A stretch of DNA of 64,000 nucleotides from Trema orientale (taxonomy: Eukaryota > Streptophyta > Magnoliopsida > Rosales > Cannabaceae): assembly GCA_002914845.1 (NCBI GenBank), contig JXTC01000518.1:62001-126000 (forward strand), in the 5' to 3' direction. This document shows positions 23,775 to 35,618 of the stretch, one piece after another. The translations under genes were made by a program, and so were the position numbers. The first letter of the stretch is position 1; each line of letters begins with the position of its first letter. Under the pieces are notes generated by a model. That model had not been told where the DNA came from. It ran no database searches and worked only from the letters and a program-made list of their open reading frames with translations.

Positions 23775-24559
23775 CGTACACCCTCTTAGGGAGGGAGAAA
23801 GTGGGTGCTTACAAATAAAATAACAAGTAGTCTCGAATCAAACATAAACAAACACGGAGTGAAGTCTTGGGACCAAACCAAGCTTCATTTTTGAGGAGGT
23901 AACTTTTGTCCCTTGTTTTGGTTTTGTTTTGTTTTGTTTTGCCCGATAATTTTCCTATCTTTATTTCTAACAAATTTTATCGGAAAAATCTACACGTAGC
24001 GGATATATAACTTTCCCTGGACAAAACTATTGGGAAATTCTAGTATAAGAGGGGCAAAATTGCTCCTACCATAAGAGTGGATTCTAATGAATTTTATTTG
24101 TTAGAAACTAAGGACAATAATAGTTATCGTGTACTCTATCTCACTTGAAGTTACTCTCAAGTGAGAGAAACATTTCTCCTCCTCCGTTAAACTACCCACG
24201 TCTCTATCCCTCTATTACTCTCTCTTTCACTGTATATATTTTCTTCCCTTTAATCCCAACAATTATGCACTCTATTGATTTTTTTTCCTCCATAATGTAG
24301 GTATGTTGTCTATATTATAATATTAATATTCTGCCAGAGACCTTGGAAAAATTCTAAAGAAAAAAGTTTTTGTTGAAGAAGAAAGGAAAAAAAATTGGAG
24401 AAAACAAAAAGCTCCAGTTTCAAGTTTATGAGAACGTCTCTCTTTTCCTCTCAATTTTCCTGTTCGGTCTTTTGTTGTCAATAATCAAATTGACCAAACC
24501 TTTTCAAGCATCTCTTTGAACAATCGAAAGTTTGGTTTTTTTTTTTTTTTTTGGGTGCA

Positions 24560-24849
24560 ACAATGGTGGTTGCTCCACCATTTATAGGTTTCAAAAAAAA
24601 TAAAATAATAAATGAGTCAAAAGTTTTGAGACTGAACAATTTCGGGAGGAATGAATGGTGAAATTGTTTACTGACGGAGGAGAAAGAGACGACCCTTAAT
24701 GAAAGAGATACCTTTCTCTTGAGAGCAATATTTAAGTGAGATAAAGTCTATAATAACTATTGTAATCCTTAGTCTTTAACCAATAAAATTAACTAAAATC
24801 CACTCTTATGTTTAGGAGCAATTTTGCCCCTCCTACAGCAGAACTCCCC
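24560..24849. repeat. First copy of a 290-bp direct repeat within the MULE
   Basis: It aligns without gaps to 25520-25809, with seven mismatches that I counted by eye (about 97.6% identity). It ends in the same GAACTCCCC terminus as the element's right end, but the DNA after it does not carry the target duplication. Confidence 0.9.
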
Positions 24850-24984
24850 TATATATATATATACCCCCGAACTAAGACCCAGAAATAAGACTTCGTTGTC
24901 GCTCTCTCTGATTCAAATAAGACTTCGTTGTCGCTCTCTCTTATCTTTCTATATCTAGTTTGAAGATCCCGTCTCTCTTTGTCT

Positions 24985-25400
24985 CTGTCTCTCACTCTCT
25001 TCTCTGTTTTCGAGCACCATACACTTCAAGTCCACCAGACGAACGCCGTCAACGGGCTACCGAACGCCGTCGAAGCTATCGACCATCGAACACCATCGAG
25101 CTCTGTAAAATATCGTCGAGGACTGACGAGCCCCGGAGACCGTCGAACTCTGTCAAACCCTATCGAATTTTGTGCAAGGACCATCGAACACCATTGCTGA
25201 ACCATCTAACTCCAAGAATAAATATAAGAAATTGAGATCCATCGAAGGACCGTTGAAATTTGATCAAAATATCGTCGAACTCCATTGAAAGAACGTCGAA
25301 CTCCATTAAAAGACCATGGAATTCCATCGAAATACCGTCGAACTCCATCCAAGGACCGTCGAACACCATCAAACTTAAATACAAAGTCATCAAAAACAAA
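24985..25400. repeat. Degenerate short-motif array inside the MULE
   Basis: Variants of CGTCGAACTCCATC, CATCGAACACCATC and GACCGTCGAA recur roughly every 20-40 bp. The short open frames here on both strands are by-products of the repeat and show no domain. It could be a captured gene leader or a MULE-specific minisatellite. Confidence 0.6.
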
Positions 25401-25519
25401 TTTAAACTCTTAGATTAGGTGGTTGGCGCTCGAGCTAAATTATTTAAACTCTCTCCCGATGTTGTTGGGACTCTGAGATTATACTATGATGCAACCATTC
25501 TTAAAAAAAAAAAAAAAAN

Positions 25520-25809
25520 ACAATGGTGATTGCTCCACCATTTATAGGTTTCAAAAAAAATAAAATAATAAATGAGTTAAAAGTTTTGAGACTGAACAAT
25601 TTCGGGAGGAATGAATGGTGAAATTGTTTACTGACGGAGGAGAAAGAGACGACCTTTAATGTAAGAGATACCTTTCTCTTGAGAGCAATATTTAAGTGAG
25701 ATAAAGTCTATAATAAGTATTGTAATCCTTAGTCTTTAACTAATAAAATTAACTAAAATCCACTCTTATGTTTAGGAGCAATTTTGCCCCTCCTACAGTA
25801 GAACTCCCC
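25520..25809. repeat. Second copy of the 290-bp direct repeat (true right end of the MULE)
   Basis: It is the same length as 24560-24849 and is followed directly by the AAAACTATT target duplication. It begins one base after an unresolved N. Confidence 0.9.
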
Positions 25810-25818
25810 AAAACTATT

Positions 25819-27439
25819 ATGTCTAGTTGTGGAACCATCTTTCCAAAAGAAAGTTTATCACGGTTAACAGTACAGACTTTTTCCTCATATATTTATACTT
25901 TTACAATGTAACTCTCTGTGTTAATCTCACAGGAATGACCAAGATAACTACCAATGTAACTGAAAACAATTGAGTTTAAGCTTATTCAAAGATCTGCATA
26001 TAGGCTGAGTGACTAATTTGGTGGGAGTAACAGAAAATTATCAATGTCCTTGAGAGGCCAACTACACCAATGGAAACTGTGGTCATTTTTGGGATAAAAG
26101 ATCCTTGCGTACTCTTATTATAAAAATGACTAAAGTTATCATATCAGCCTTACAAATAATATTATAATACACATTATCTCTAACAAGCGGTACAATTCGC
26201 CGCCAATGAACCTCCTTTTACTAACTTCCATTCCTTCGTTCCCCCTCCTTTTCCTGCTTGTTGTTAACTTGCGAATCGAACCTTACTTGGTCGTCTTTAG
26301 CGTTACAGGCGATGTCCATGGTGGGATGTCTCACATTATGCCATGGTAAAAAAATTTATTATAAAGATGAGAACATTTTGTGAAAATGAATGAACTCTTA
26401 ATCCATATTTCACCACATGCTTCTAAATTAGGTGAGAAAATATAGTTCTTAACAAGCTAGACCTTGGTTTTGAATGAAATTCTGTAATATTGTGTGATAT
26501 ATATACATATATATATATATGGAGGACTTCTCAATGGTTACAATTTTTTTGTGACCATGAATGGATACTAAAAAAAGTAATGATAGCATTAAATTTTTTT
26601 GATGGTAATAAATAGCATTAAATTTTTTCGGCCAACCACCAAACTAATCACCACCATAAGATATTAGATCTAACGGTTTAAACCATTGTAACCATCCATG
26701 GGTAGATATTACTTCTTTCTGTTTTCAAGGCAATTAAGAAAGAAAAAAATTCAAGAAGGGGAAAAGAAATTAGAATATAAAAAAAAAAAAAAGTGATATC
26801 CAATCTTATGGTTACACGCGTGAAAAATTAACAAAACTCATAATCATAATTGCTAATTAAATCAATTGACGTACTAAAATGACTTGGACCGTTAATCATA
26901 AAAAGAGCGTTGCCGAGATATATGCAAGAAAGCATTATTCAGACAAATAAATTGTCTTGTAATTAAATAAGGAGTAAAAAAATAAAATTTTTCAGTAGAG
27001 AAAAATTAATATTTAGGAAATTTTGAGCTAGGTACAGAAAAAAGTACGTTAATCTTCATTAAATATAAGAAAAATACTAGTGTCAGATGTCTTATTCTCC
27101 ATTCAAGTCACACGCCTCGATCTCCATTGAGGTAGGACTGATAGTTACTGTCTAAAAATGCCTCTAACGCTTCAGATGATGACAAAATTTGGAGACGGGT
27201 AATCTTATCCTCAAGTAGTAAACATTTTGAAAACTTTATTTTTATCATATTTTGTTAGATTTGCGTGCATTCAGTCTACACTAATTCTAAAAATTTATTC
27301 ATGACAAAAAAAAAAAAAGGACTATTACAATTTGATAGATTTGACACTCGAAACGGGATCTGCTACTGGTAAGTGCTCCTTATCACATAACTACGTAACT
27401 TCCATTTGAAGCTTAGCAAAACTACGATGAAAAGAAAAA

Positions 27440-27470
<31 letters not shown>

Positions 27471-27507
27471 AAAAATAAATATAAAATAAGAGTCTTGTTG
27501 AATAACT
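25819..27507. other. AT-rich intergenic spacer
   Basis: No gene is supported. Short inverted blocks ATGGTTACAAT at about 26533 and ATTGTAACCAT at about 26685 suggest a decayed MITE of about 165 bp. (TA)n tracts occur at about 26502-26520 and 27440-27465. Confidence 0.5.
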
Positions 27508-27605
27508 AAATTCAAATCGGATCAGCGATGTACCAAAAAAACTAAAGATTTCAAATTTGTTGATCTTCTATAATTTTTTGATACATCGCCAACCGACTTG
27601 AATTT
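27508..27605. repeat. Hairpin 1 of a tandem pair of related inverted repeats
   Basis: The left arm is 27508-27540 and the right arm is about 27574-27605. The arms pair over 32-33 bp with a few mismatches and one bulge, around a loop of about 33 bp. The arm core GCGATGTACCAAAAAA is paired with TTTTTTGATACATCGC. It has the geometry of a foldback precursor or a small MITE. Confidence 0.7.
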
Positions 27606-27674
27606 ATCTTCACTTTACCAAGTAGTATTTCTCATATCCAAAACCAGCATCAGTCTTTTAATAGAATTAAACTC

Positions 27675-27759
27675 TAGTCCGATCAATGATTTACCAGAAA
27701 GCTTAAAAGAATCCTCTACTCTCTAATTGCTTTCTGGTACATCATTGACCGACCAGAAT
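27675..27759. repeat. Hairpin 2 of the tandem pair
   Basis: The left arm is 27675-27702 and the right arm is 27729-27759, with a loop of about 26 bp. The core TCAATGATTTACCAGAAAGC faces GCTTTCTGGTACATCATTGA with one mismatch. The arm shares the pattern TCAnnGATnTACCAnAAA with hairpin 1, so the two are probably duplicates that diverged while keeping their pairing. Confidence 0.75.
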
Positions 27760-29094
27760 CCACTCTAGTCGAAATAATTTCTCCACGTTTTTTTTTTTTT
27801 TTAAATCCGTAAAGATTATTTTATGAAAACTTTGGGGTGAAGATGTGATTATTTATATGGAAGAAATGAGTCAGTTTACTCTCTTGAGATATAGCCAAGG
27901 GGAGGTGAAATCTGAAATTTGTCCGAAACGTGACTAGTTTGACAACCTCATTAATGTTGTGACCCATCTCTGGAAATGGAAATAGGTAATTCTATTGTGA
28001 TTCTTTAAAAGGTTAAAAGCATTTGGATTTTCTCCATTCATGAAAGAATTATACATGGTAATGCCAAAACAGTTTTCACATTTGTGCTATTTTTTTTTTA
28101 AAAGAAAATTACAGTTTTATAGTCACTATTTTAATTTTGGCAAAACATCATAACTTTTTTCCGGAGTTTTAGCGAAAATACCTACTTTACCATTATGTTT
28201 TTGAAAATGTAAAAATGTTCAGAGTTTCGCAAATGAGGTCAAAAGTATCTCTTTCACTGATTTTTGTTGAAAAAAATTTCTCAAAATCTCAGGAAAACTC
28301 CTTCTAAATTATATTAACATATCACAAAACTTGTATCCAAATGCTATTTTTTTTATGCAATTATTTATTTGAATTAATTATGGATTTAATTTTAGAACGC
28401 CTGTTAATAACATGATTATACAAAGGGTATTTCATGCATTTTAAAAAAAATTAATCAACGAGAACCGATCTAAGGATACTTTTAACATAATTTGCAAAAC
28501 TCGAATGAAATTTTTGGTATTTCAATGAATAAGGGATAAAGTGAGTATTTTGTTAAATAACATGAGATATTTATAGTATGTTTTTCTTAATTTTTGGCAG
28601 ACTCATTAGTCATTTACCTTTAATAATGATTTATAATAGTAAGGAATTTATTTTCAGATTTCTTTTCTAGGGCAAACTTTGTTGAGATATTAGGCAATTC
28701 TTGTAGTAATTCCTCCTGATTATTTGTGGTAATGGTGTTTGATTCTTTCCTAGTTTGGAGCCTATGTAATTATATAGGATTATAGGTAGATTCATTTTGT
28801 ACTGTAGCTTGTACTAACATTTAGTACTATGTATTCTCCTCTGTATATGGTCGTGTATAGAGTGTAAAAATATGAGCGAAATAAGAAAAGATATTCCTCC
28901 CTAATTTTTCTAGAAACTATACCCTCAGAATGTCAAATTTGACCAATTCCATCGAACTATATGTATTACCAATTTTTCTTTCTTTTTTAATTTTTATAAA
29001 TAATTGTCTATACCCGTAATTTAGCTACTAGAAACACTATGGACTAAGCATGTATTGAACTATCGTGACATCAATGAGTATTATATATATATAT
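27760..29094. other. AT-rich spacer with a truncated LTR-like fragment
   Basis: No gene is supported. A segment starting TGTTGAGATATTAGG at about 28682 and running to about 28905 resembles the start of a plant Copia LTR, with LTR-like U3/R composition. I could not find a matching CA end or target duplication. Confidence 0.4.
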
Positions 29095-29258
29095 AGCAAT
29101 GTTATGGGGTACTGGTAGTGTCCAACACTATAATGACGTACGTGTCTATATGTCACTGGATAATTCTAATTAATAACATGAGCTCCACTTGAATTATAAT
29201 TATAATTAGTCAGTGACAGACTAACACATCATGTGGTGTTGGATATCATATCATTGTT
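29095..29258. mobile_element. Hairpin MITE
   Basis: The arms AGCAATGTTATGGGGTAC and, reverse complemented, AACAATGATATGATATCC begin a long imperfect inverted repeat. It also pairs GTGTCCAACAC with GTGGTGTTGGA and TGTCACTG with CAGTGACA. It is about 164 bp and non-coding. Confidence 0.65.
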
Positions 29259-29400
29259 TTTTTAATTTTTTGAAGCATTAACATCGATATTCTGGGAAAA
29301 GATATTTTTTCTCAAGTATCTGCAAAATATCAGTAAAATACCGATGATTAATAAGGTTAAATATCGATATTTACAAATATTTTATGGATACTATCATAGA

Positions 29401-29913
29401 TAGGGGTGTTCACGGTTCGGTTTGGCCAGTTTGAACCCCCAAAAATTGACCAAACCGCACATGCGGTTTGACTGGATCACCAGACCGCGCGGTTTGTCAT
29501 GGTTGATCAAAACCGCCCAAACCGCACCTATGTTTTGCGGTTCGGTTTGGGCAGTTTCCGCGGTTTAAGTTTTGGACTTTATTTTTTTTAATAAAAAAAA
29601 AACTTTTTTAATCAAAGAAAAAAAGAATTATATCACATCTTTTACAACCTAATTGAAAGTCTAAAAATCAAACCAAAAATAATTATTTATCATTATCTAA
29701 AATATTACTCATAAAAAATTATGGCAAAAATATATATTATAAATATTTCGGCCGGTTCGGTTTGAAACCGACCGCATTTATCAAAAACCGCAAACTGCAC
29801 CGCACCGGTCGGTTTGATATTTTCCTAAACCGTGACCGACCGTAGATGAAAAAAAAACTGACGGTTTCGGTGCGGTCGGTTTCCGCGGTGCATCGGTTTT
29901 TTTGAACACCCTA
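29401..29913. mobile_element. Non-autonomous hAT-type element with 8-bp target duplication
   Basis: The element starts TAGGGGTGTTCA and ends TGAACACCCTA. Identical 8-bp repeats ATCATAGA flank it at 29393-29400 and 29914-29921. The interior is dominated by iterated CGGTTTGG and AAACCG motifs in both orientations, which makes it highly self-complementary. It is related in ends and motif to 48582-49507. Confidence 0.88.
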
Positions 29914-29921
29914 ATCATAGA

Positions 29922-32900
29922 CATTTTAAAATATCGACTGAAATGTTTGGAAGCATTCTTTCAATACAAAAGTCCGTAAAAATTATCCGAAGTCTTTCTT
30001 CAATGCATAATGTTTAGAAAATATACCTCCGAAAATCCAAACAAGATTCAGACGAATTTTGGCCAAAAATTAGACGGAAATTCGATAACAAAAGAATTTG
30101 GCCATGAATTAGATTTTGAAAGTTTGAAGCATTTTATGTCATCTACGNACCCATAATAGTAGAGTATTAACAATATGTGGATTTAAATTATTCAATTTAT
30201 GGCCGGCTGAGGTCGAGATCATATAATGTATATATGACATAAGTTAACAAATAAATTCATAACAGTTAAAGCATTATATCCAAGGATGCAAACGTCAATA
30301 TCAGCAGTGGCGGACCCAAGATTATTTTTCAGGGGGGCATAACAAAAATTTTGTACAAAATTAAAACACAAAAAATACAAGTTAAATGGGAGATTGAGGA
30401 TTTAAATGCCAAAAAATAAAGATTTGGGATTTAAATGAAAAAAATACTAAAATTTGGGGATGTTTGCTGCCAATTACCTAAATTATAGCTAACTAAATAA
30501 GTACAAAATTAAAGTGAAGGAGGCATATTTTCAACCTCCTAGAAATGCTTTTTGATATCAAATGAATTTGAAATCTTTTACGCTATCATTAATTTTTAAT
30601 TATTTTCGTTGTAATATAGAACTGGTTATGATTTATAAGACATTAATATGAAATGTATTCAATAATCTAGTGTGATATGCATTCTAATTTTAAAATTATT
30701 CTACGATGTAAAATTCAATCATTGTTCCTACTACATATGCATATTTTATAGTTATTTATATAAAACATTAAACTTTTTGAATAAAAACTAGTATAAATTA
30801 TGCAATATCAATTGTTTTGGTAATTTCTAATGTTTCACTTGAAAATTTTGTGTTTTAGGATAAATTTCGGTAATTTCACTGAATAGCTTCGATATCGACA
30901 TTGTCATCAATATTATCCGTAAAATCAAACTTGACATCCACACTGATATTGGCGGATGCACAATATGACAAGGGTAGGCAAGTGCCCTCTCCTCAAATTT
31001 TGTATTTTTATAATTTTTTAATTAATTTTTTGAAAATTTATAAGAGAAATTCTCATTTTAGTTTAAACAATATCTTTAACAAGTTATTGTGCTTGACTAG
31101 TTCTAGAGATAATTATTTATGTGTCATATATATGTTGACTATTCTCATATTATGGAGGGAAAATTATGATTTTATTTTTACTACCGTTTTTTTTAAAGCT
31201 TGCATTAAGGAAAAAAAATCAATATTTTTGTCAAAATTCAAATCACTGATATTATCATGATAATATCGGTAAAAAAATATATTTTTTATCGGCAGATTTT
31301 TCTACACAATATTGTCGCTATATTATATGGATACACAGGAAATCATACATTTCTCTCTAATATTCACGTCAATACTTCAAAAATGAATAATGTCGCAACA
31401 ATATTGACAAATACTGCGACATTTTGATCTATGATTATATCATAGGAAAAGATATTATTTTTATCAAGATAAAAATTTCTTTTATGATTTTCAACTTCCT
31501 AGATACTCTTTTTGGAATATATTGATTTTAGTTTTCTAGTTATAATGAACGTCTACTAAATAAAATTTGTAAGATGTTACCATAGTATATGTTCAGCAAA
31601 ACATCATATGCATATGGCTTACTATATACATTCTAATTCTCATATCCCCTATTAAATCAAAATCAACCATTTTTTTTTTACTATGTACAAGTTAATTTTC
31701 AAATATTAGTTTTTGTTGGATACCAACTAGAATAAATGATGAAATATCAATTATCTTAGTAATTTCTATAGTATTACATAAAATTTTTGTTTAGAGATGA
31801 TCTTCCCATAATATCCTAATATTATTGGCATTGTCATCAATATTATCTATAAAATTAAATTTGGATATTGACGTGGACACCAACATCTTCATCCTTAGGA
31901 TTAAGTCACAACGTTATCTTCTTTTTTTCCTTTTTTCATGTGTCAATATGGATATTGGAAGGAAAGATATTTTTTCCTGTATATCTATAAAATGCCTATA
32001 ATATTATAGAAATGTCAGCATTTATGAAAATATCGGTAATAAATTGATATTTTCATATATTATTGATACAATATTGGTGATATTTTAAAATATCAATAAA
32101 AAAATTAAAAAAATTTCCAAATCTTATTTTTTAAAATAATAGTAGCAAAACTGAAATTCGAGTTTCCTAACAAGATGTCTATGTGCTTTCTACAATTCAC
32201 CAAGTGGGAGATACTTAATTGGGAGATACTTAGTTTATAATCAATTATTATATGTAAACATTTCTCAAGTCTTTTTTAGTTCTTCTTTGGTGTTAAAAAA
32301 ATTATATTTAATTTAGTACTTTAGCTACTTTTTTTTATATACATTTGAATAATTTGGAGAAGAAAAATTCATAAAAAAGACATTAAAATTAATATAATTT
32401 ACTAATCAAATGGGCCAATTTTAGCCTAAATAGACTGGCACATCTAGACATGTGAGCTGACACGGTATAACACGAAGTAGAGAGTATGGCACATCATGTT
32501 AAATCATGGCCAACGGGCTGTACCGGACCAATAATTTTGAACCTTGGCACGATACGACTAAAATATGGGCAGTGCACAGCTCAAAATTACGTTTGTACCC
32601 AACTTAAATAGGTGTCAGCACGGCACGTTTAATAGCTCTAGTCATGACCTAAAATCCAAGATTGTGAATAAGGATTTTTTTAGTGAAATAGGATCTTTAC
32701 TATGAGAATAAAACAAACAAGTTCACACATATTTTAAAAATAAAATTGATTCTAAAAAGACTATATTTCGTTATTAAATATTTACATAATAAAAATAGAA
32801 TCAAAGTCTCATGTTTATGGTGATAAGCTTTGAATTCTCATAATTGAAAATCTAATTAAAATCCTCCCGATAAATTTTAAAACTAAACCGTAAACGGTTA

Positions 32901-33639
32901 TAAAATGTCCGTTTACACTTTAGTTTCCAAAAACAAAATATGCATACTTCAGGTATTATCTTAGAACATATAAAAGTAAAGAGACTATATAATCAGATTC
33001 GCAACCAAGAAGCTTGACAAAATCAAAGCCAACCAAGGAATAGAAATCTTTTCAAATCAATCCAACAAGCTTCATTCACACCTAAGTGCTCTCAACAGTC
33101 ATTCAATCAAAAAGACACCTGAAAAGGGAGAAAAATGGGAGAAATTATGGAAAGCTCAGTAGGAATTCTATTACCATTTTCAAAATCAATATATTTTAAG
33201 AAAAATCTGCATACGTAGCTTTTCTTAAATGATATATAAAATTCGAGTGCCTATTTATAATTCACATATATAGAAGTATAGTCTAAATGCACCATTATAC
33301 ATATCATCAATCAAATAAAGTAGAGTAAGAACTCATCTTCCTGTCTTAAGTACCCGCATCCTCATATTAACCTAATAAGGTGTATCAGATAATACATGCA
33401 CACGTCTTAGGTCTCTCTATTGGGAAATATGCCCAAAATTTTTAATTATTACATTGGATAATTCATATTTCTATAAAGTCATACTTACTTCAATATGCAT
33501 GTTTATGATAATGTTTAATTATTGTTTAGTAAGTGGCAAAGGATCGTTGATTTATCATTTAATTATTGTTTTAAAGTATTGATTTTGTTTAAAATATTGT
33601 TCTTTTTTTTTTCTTCTTGTTTATGACCACTTTACATAG
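29922..33639. repeat. Decayed AT-rich repeat tract with two related direct copies
   Basis: No gene is supported. Two diverged direct copies lie at about 30530-30950 and 31480-31900. Both contain TTTTCAACYTCCTAGA at the start and CATTGTCATCAATATTATC near the end. A third region, 50690-51010, resembles about 31130-31430. Phrases such as CGATATT recur throughout. An isolated hAT-like end, CAGTGGCGGACCC, begins at 30305, but I found no partner end. An N at 30148 marks another unresolved position. The 119-codon open frame at 30901-31260 is AT-driven and shows no domain. Confidence 0.5.
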
Positions 33640-34886
33640 ATGATTTAGAAGAGAGACTTTTTGAAGGTTTGCAATCTCTGAATACTATGGCTGATGATGG
33701 CAGCATTGAGGTATGGCTTTTTTCGCATGGTAGAATTGTACTTTGGAGTGTTTTTCGTCCGCGTGGTGTTGTTTTCCTTATAATAATTAACAACTATCAT
33801 TTACTTATGCATAAGTTATGTGATTTAAATTACCAATTTCTTGTTGTTTTTCACTAAAGTGGTGGGAACTTTGTTTTGCTCAAGTTGATTTCTTAGCTCA
33901 CACTTTAACGTTTCAGCTTTTTCTGTTTTCTTTTCAGCTATGATTTTCACGTATTTAAGTCGCCTTCTTTTTTCGTCTGAGATGTGCTATTGCTTGTATA
34001 TTTCAGTTTAAAGAATCAAGATTAACTTTCATGTTTATTTTTTCGGACTTTTTGTTGTGTATGAACTTTATCTCTTCATCTGCACAGGTAGCTGAAAAAT
34101 TAATAGTTATGCATGAAGAGTGTTAGATGCTAATTTTAAGTCTATTGAAGTTCTAAGGGAAGCCAGTAATAGTAGAGTTGCTGTTCGTCACGTTTAACAG
34201 GTAATTTTTGTTAAATTCCTCGATCTTGCAAAGTTTTAATGGGTTTAGTGCTTTTCCCTTGGATTGCTATATCTTTTCTGTTGATCTTCTTAGGTCTAGA
34301 GAATATTATTAATAGATTAGGTAAAATGAATAGCATCATGGGAAGTTTTAGAATCACTGTTTAGCTAATTCACATTGAAATAATTTGGATACGAAAGTTT
34401 TACTACTTGATTGGAACCTGATCTTTCCACGAGAATGATAATGTATAATTTAATCCTAAAATTTATTTGAATCTTACTTTGTCATGGTTTTGGCTGACAT
34501 TTAAAAAAGCTTGAGATGCCATCAGATCAACGAACATGAACGCATATTTCTTGAATTTCTGTAAGTGACTAGTAGCGATTGTTTATGTAGCAATTAGGAA
34601 AGACATGACATTACGTACCTTACAATTACGTTTTGTTTTGCTTGCCAATTGGTTTCAGGTGAATGAGAATGACGACGATGACAGCGATGACAAATGACAA
34701 TGAGGGACAGAATCTTGTTTTGGGTGATTCGGTTCACTGAAAATCGCGGTTGGTTAATCAAAGTCCTTTGAAAATTCTGGTTCGGAGGACATGCTAGTAG
34801 ATAAGCCCACTCCCACACCTTCCGCCGAAGCCGAAGATGGATGGGTAGTTGTTGGTCCGAAACGGGGTAGGGGGAAAATGAATTAG
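33640..34886 (+). pseudogene. TSR2: 5'-truncated, frameshifted relic of a TSR2-type pre-rRNA-processing gene
   Basis: Three exon remnants have recognisable splice sites: 33640-33710, 34088-34200 and 34659-34886. They decode to the end of the conserved TSR2 domain (DDLEERLFEGLQSLN, then DDGSIE / VAEKLIVMHEEC), an acidic run (NENDDDDSDD) and the C-terminal EDGWVVVGPKRGRGK motif ending at TAG 34884-34886. TSR2 acts in 20S pre-rRNA processing and binds the ribosomal protein eS26. Here a one-base loss follows MHEEC, a TAA interrupts exon 2 near its end, and exon 3 carries at least two frameshifts. The first exon with the start codon is missing. Introns are retained, so this is a duplicated DNA copy and not a processed retrocopy. 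Confidence 0.82.
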
Positions 34887-35618
34887 GTTGAATATGTATT
34901 AATCTGAGTTTTTCCATTGTAATTTTTGTTTCTTTATTGTGCTTCTCTTGCGATTGTCACTGATGTAGAGTAAGATACATATGTTAAACAGTACGACACT
35001 TTTGTAAATTAAATTTACCAATTTTTTTTTTTCTCACAACTGCTTCTTGCAACACCAAACTGGCCTATAAACAATGTAACCTCACTACTGACCTTTTTTT
35101 CAATACAAGGTAGTGCAACATCAGACAGTTATATACGACTAGATTTTTCATCTTCAGAGCATCTGCAAAATTAGGACTTCAAAGGCTGTCTGACTACTAC
35201 TATTATAGAAAAGATCTCAACCTGATATAACATTGGATCTCACGCTCAGTGCCAGAGTATACAGAATGAAGAATCATTTCCTCAAAAGAATAATTGATAC
35301 AATGTAATCTATAATTACAGAAACAACAAAAAGATAGGGAAGCAGTTGCGTACACTTTTTAAGTTACAATTTGATAAGAGGGAGAAGAAAACAAAAGAAT
35401 ATCAAGAACCAAGAATTTTCACTTTTCCATCCAAAATCTTGAAACTTGACGTTTAATGACAAGCTGTGCCGCAAGGCTGTTTAGGCAATCAACATTCTGT
35501 CGCTTCATATCCCCGAAGCCTTCTCCCAAGGCATGAGTGTGTGGCAACCTACTAAAGCAATTTGCTCACCAGAGATTCCAGTCCGCAAGGTAAAAATGCC
35601 TCGAGGTGCAAGGTGCTG
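34887..35618. other. Spacer and probable LON2 3' UTR
   Basis: No gene is supported. The part next to 35618 is presumably 3' UTR of the minus-strand LON2 gene. I saw no diagnostic element. Confidence 0.5.

Larger units (their letters stand above)
24032..25809. mobile_element. Mutator-type (MULE) element with 9-bp target duplication and captured-looking interior
   Basis: Identical 9-bp repeats AAAACTATT flank it at 24023-24031 and 25810-25818. Long inverted ends (more than 100 bp) share the block AGGGGCAAAATTGCTCCTA and AAGAGTGGATT. No transposase is present. The right-hand 290 bp also occur internally at 24560-24849. Between the copies lie 670 bp, less AT-rich than the flanks, with many degenerate copies of a motif like CGTCGAACTCCATC. 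An N at 25519 sits exactly at the left edge of the second copy, so sequence may be missing there. Size and structure fit a non-autonomous or Pack-MULE element. Confidence 0.85.

Noticed and set aside
24960..25235. A 91-codon open frame and its overlapping alternatives inside the MULE
   Set aside because: The frame follows a degenerate short repeat, several frames are open at once, and no domain or splice structure is seen.
24560..25809. Reading the two 290-bp direct repeats as LTRs of a small retrotransposon
   Set aside because: The unit's 9-bp duplication lies at 24023 and 25810, outside a longer element with inverted ends, and no primer-binding site or polypurine tract lies next to the repeats.
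30305..30330. A possible hAT element starting CAGTGGCGGACCC
   Set aside because: No inverted partner or 8-bp target duplication could be found; kept only as an orphan end within the repeat tract.
30901..31260. A 119-codon open frame in AT-rich DNA
   Set aside because: It lies inside a decayed repeat, is rich in Leu/Ile/Phe/Lys as expected from AT composition, and matches nothing I recognise.
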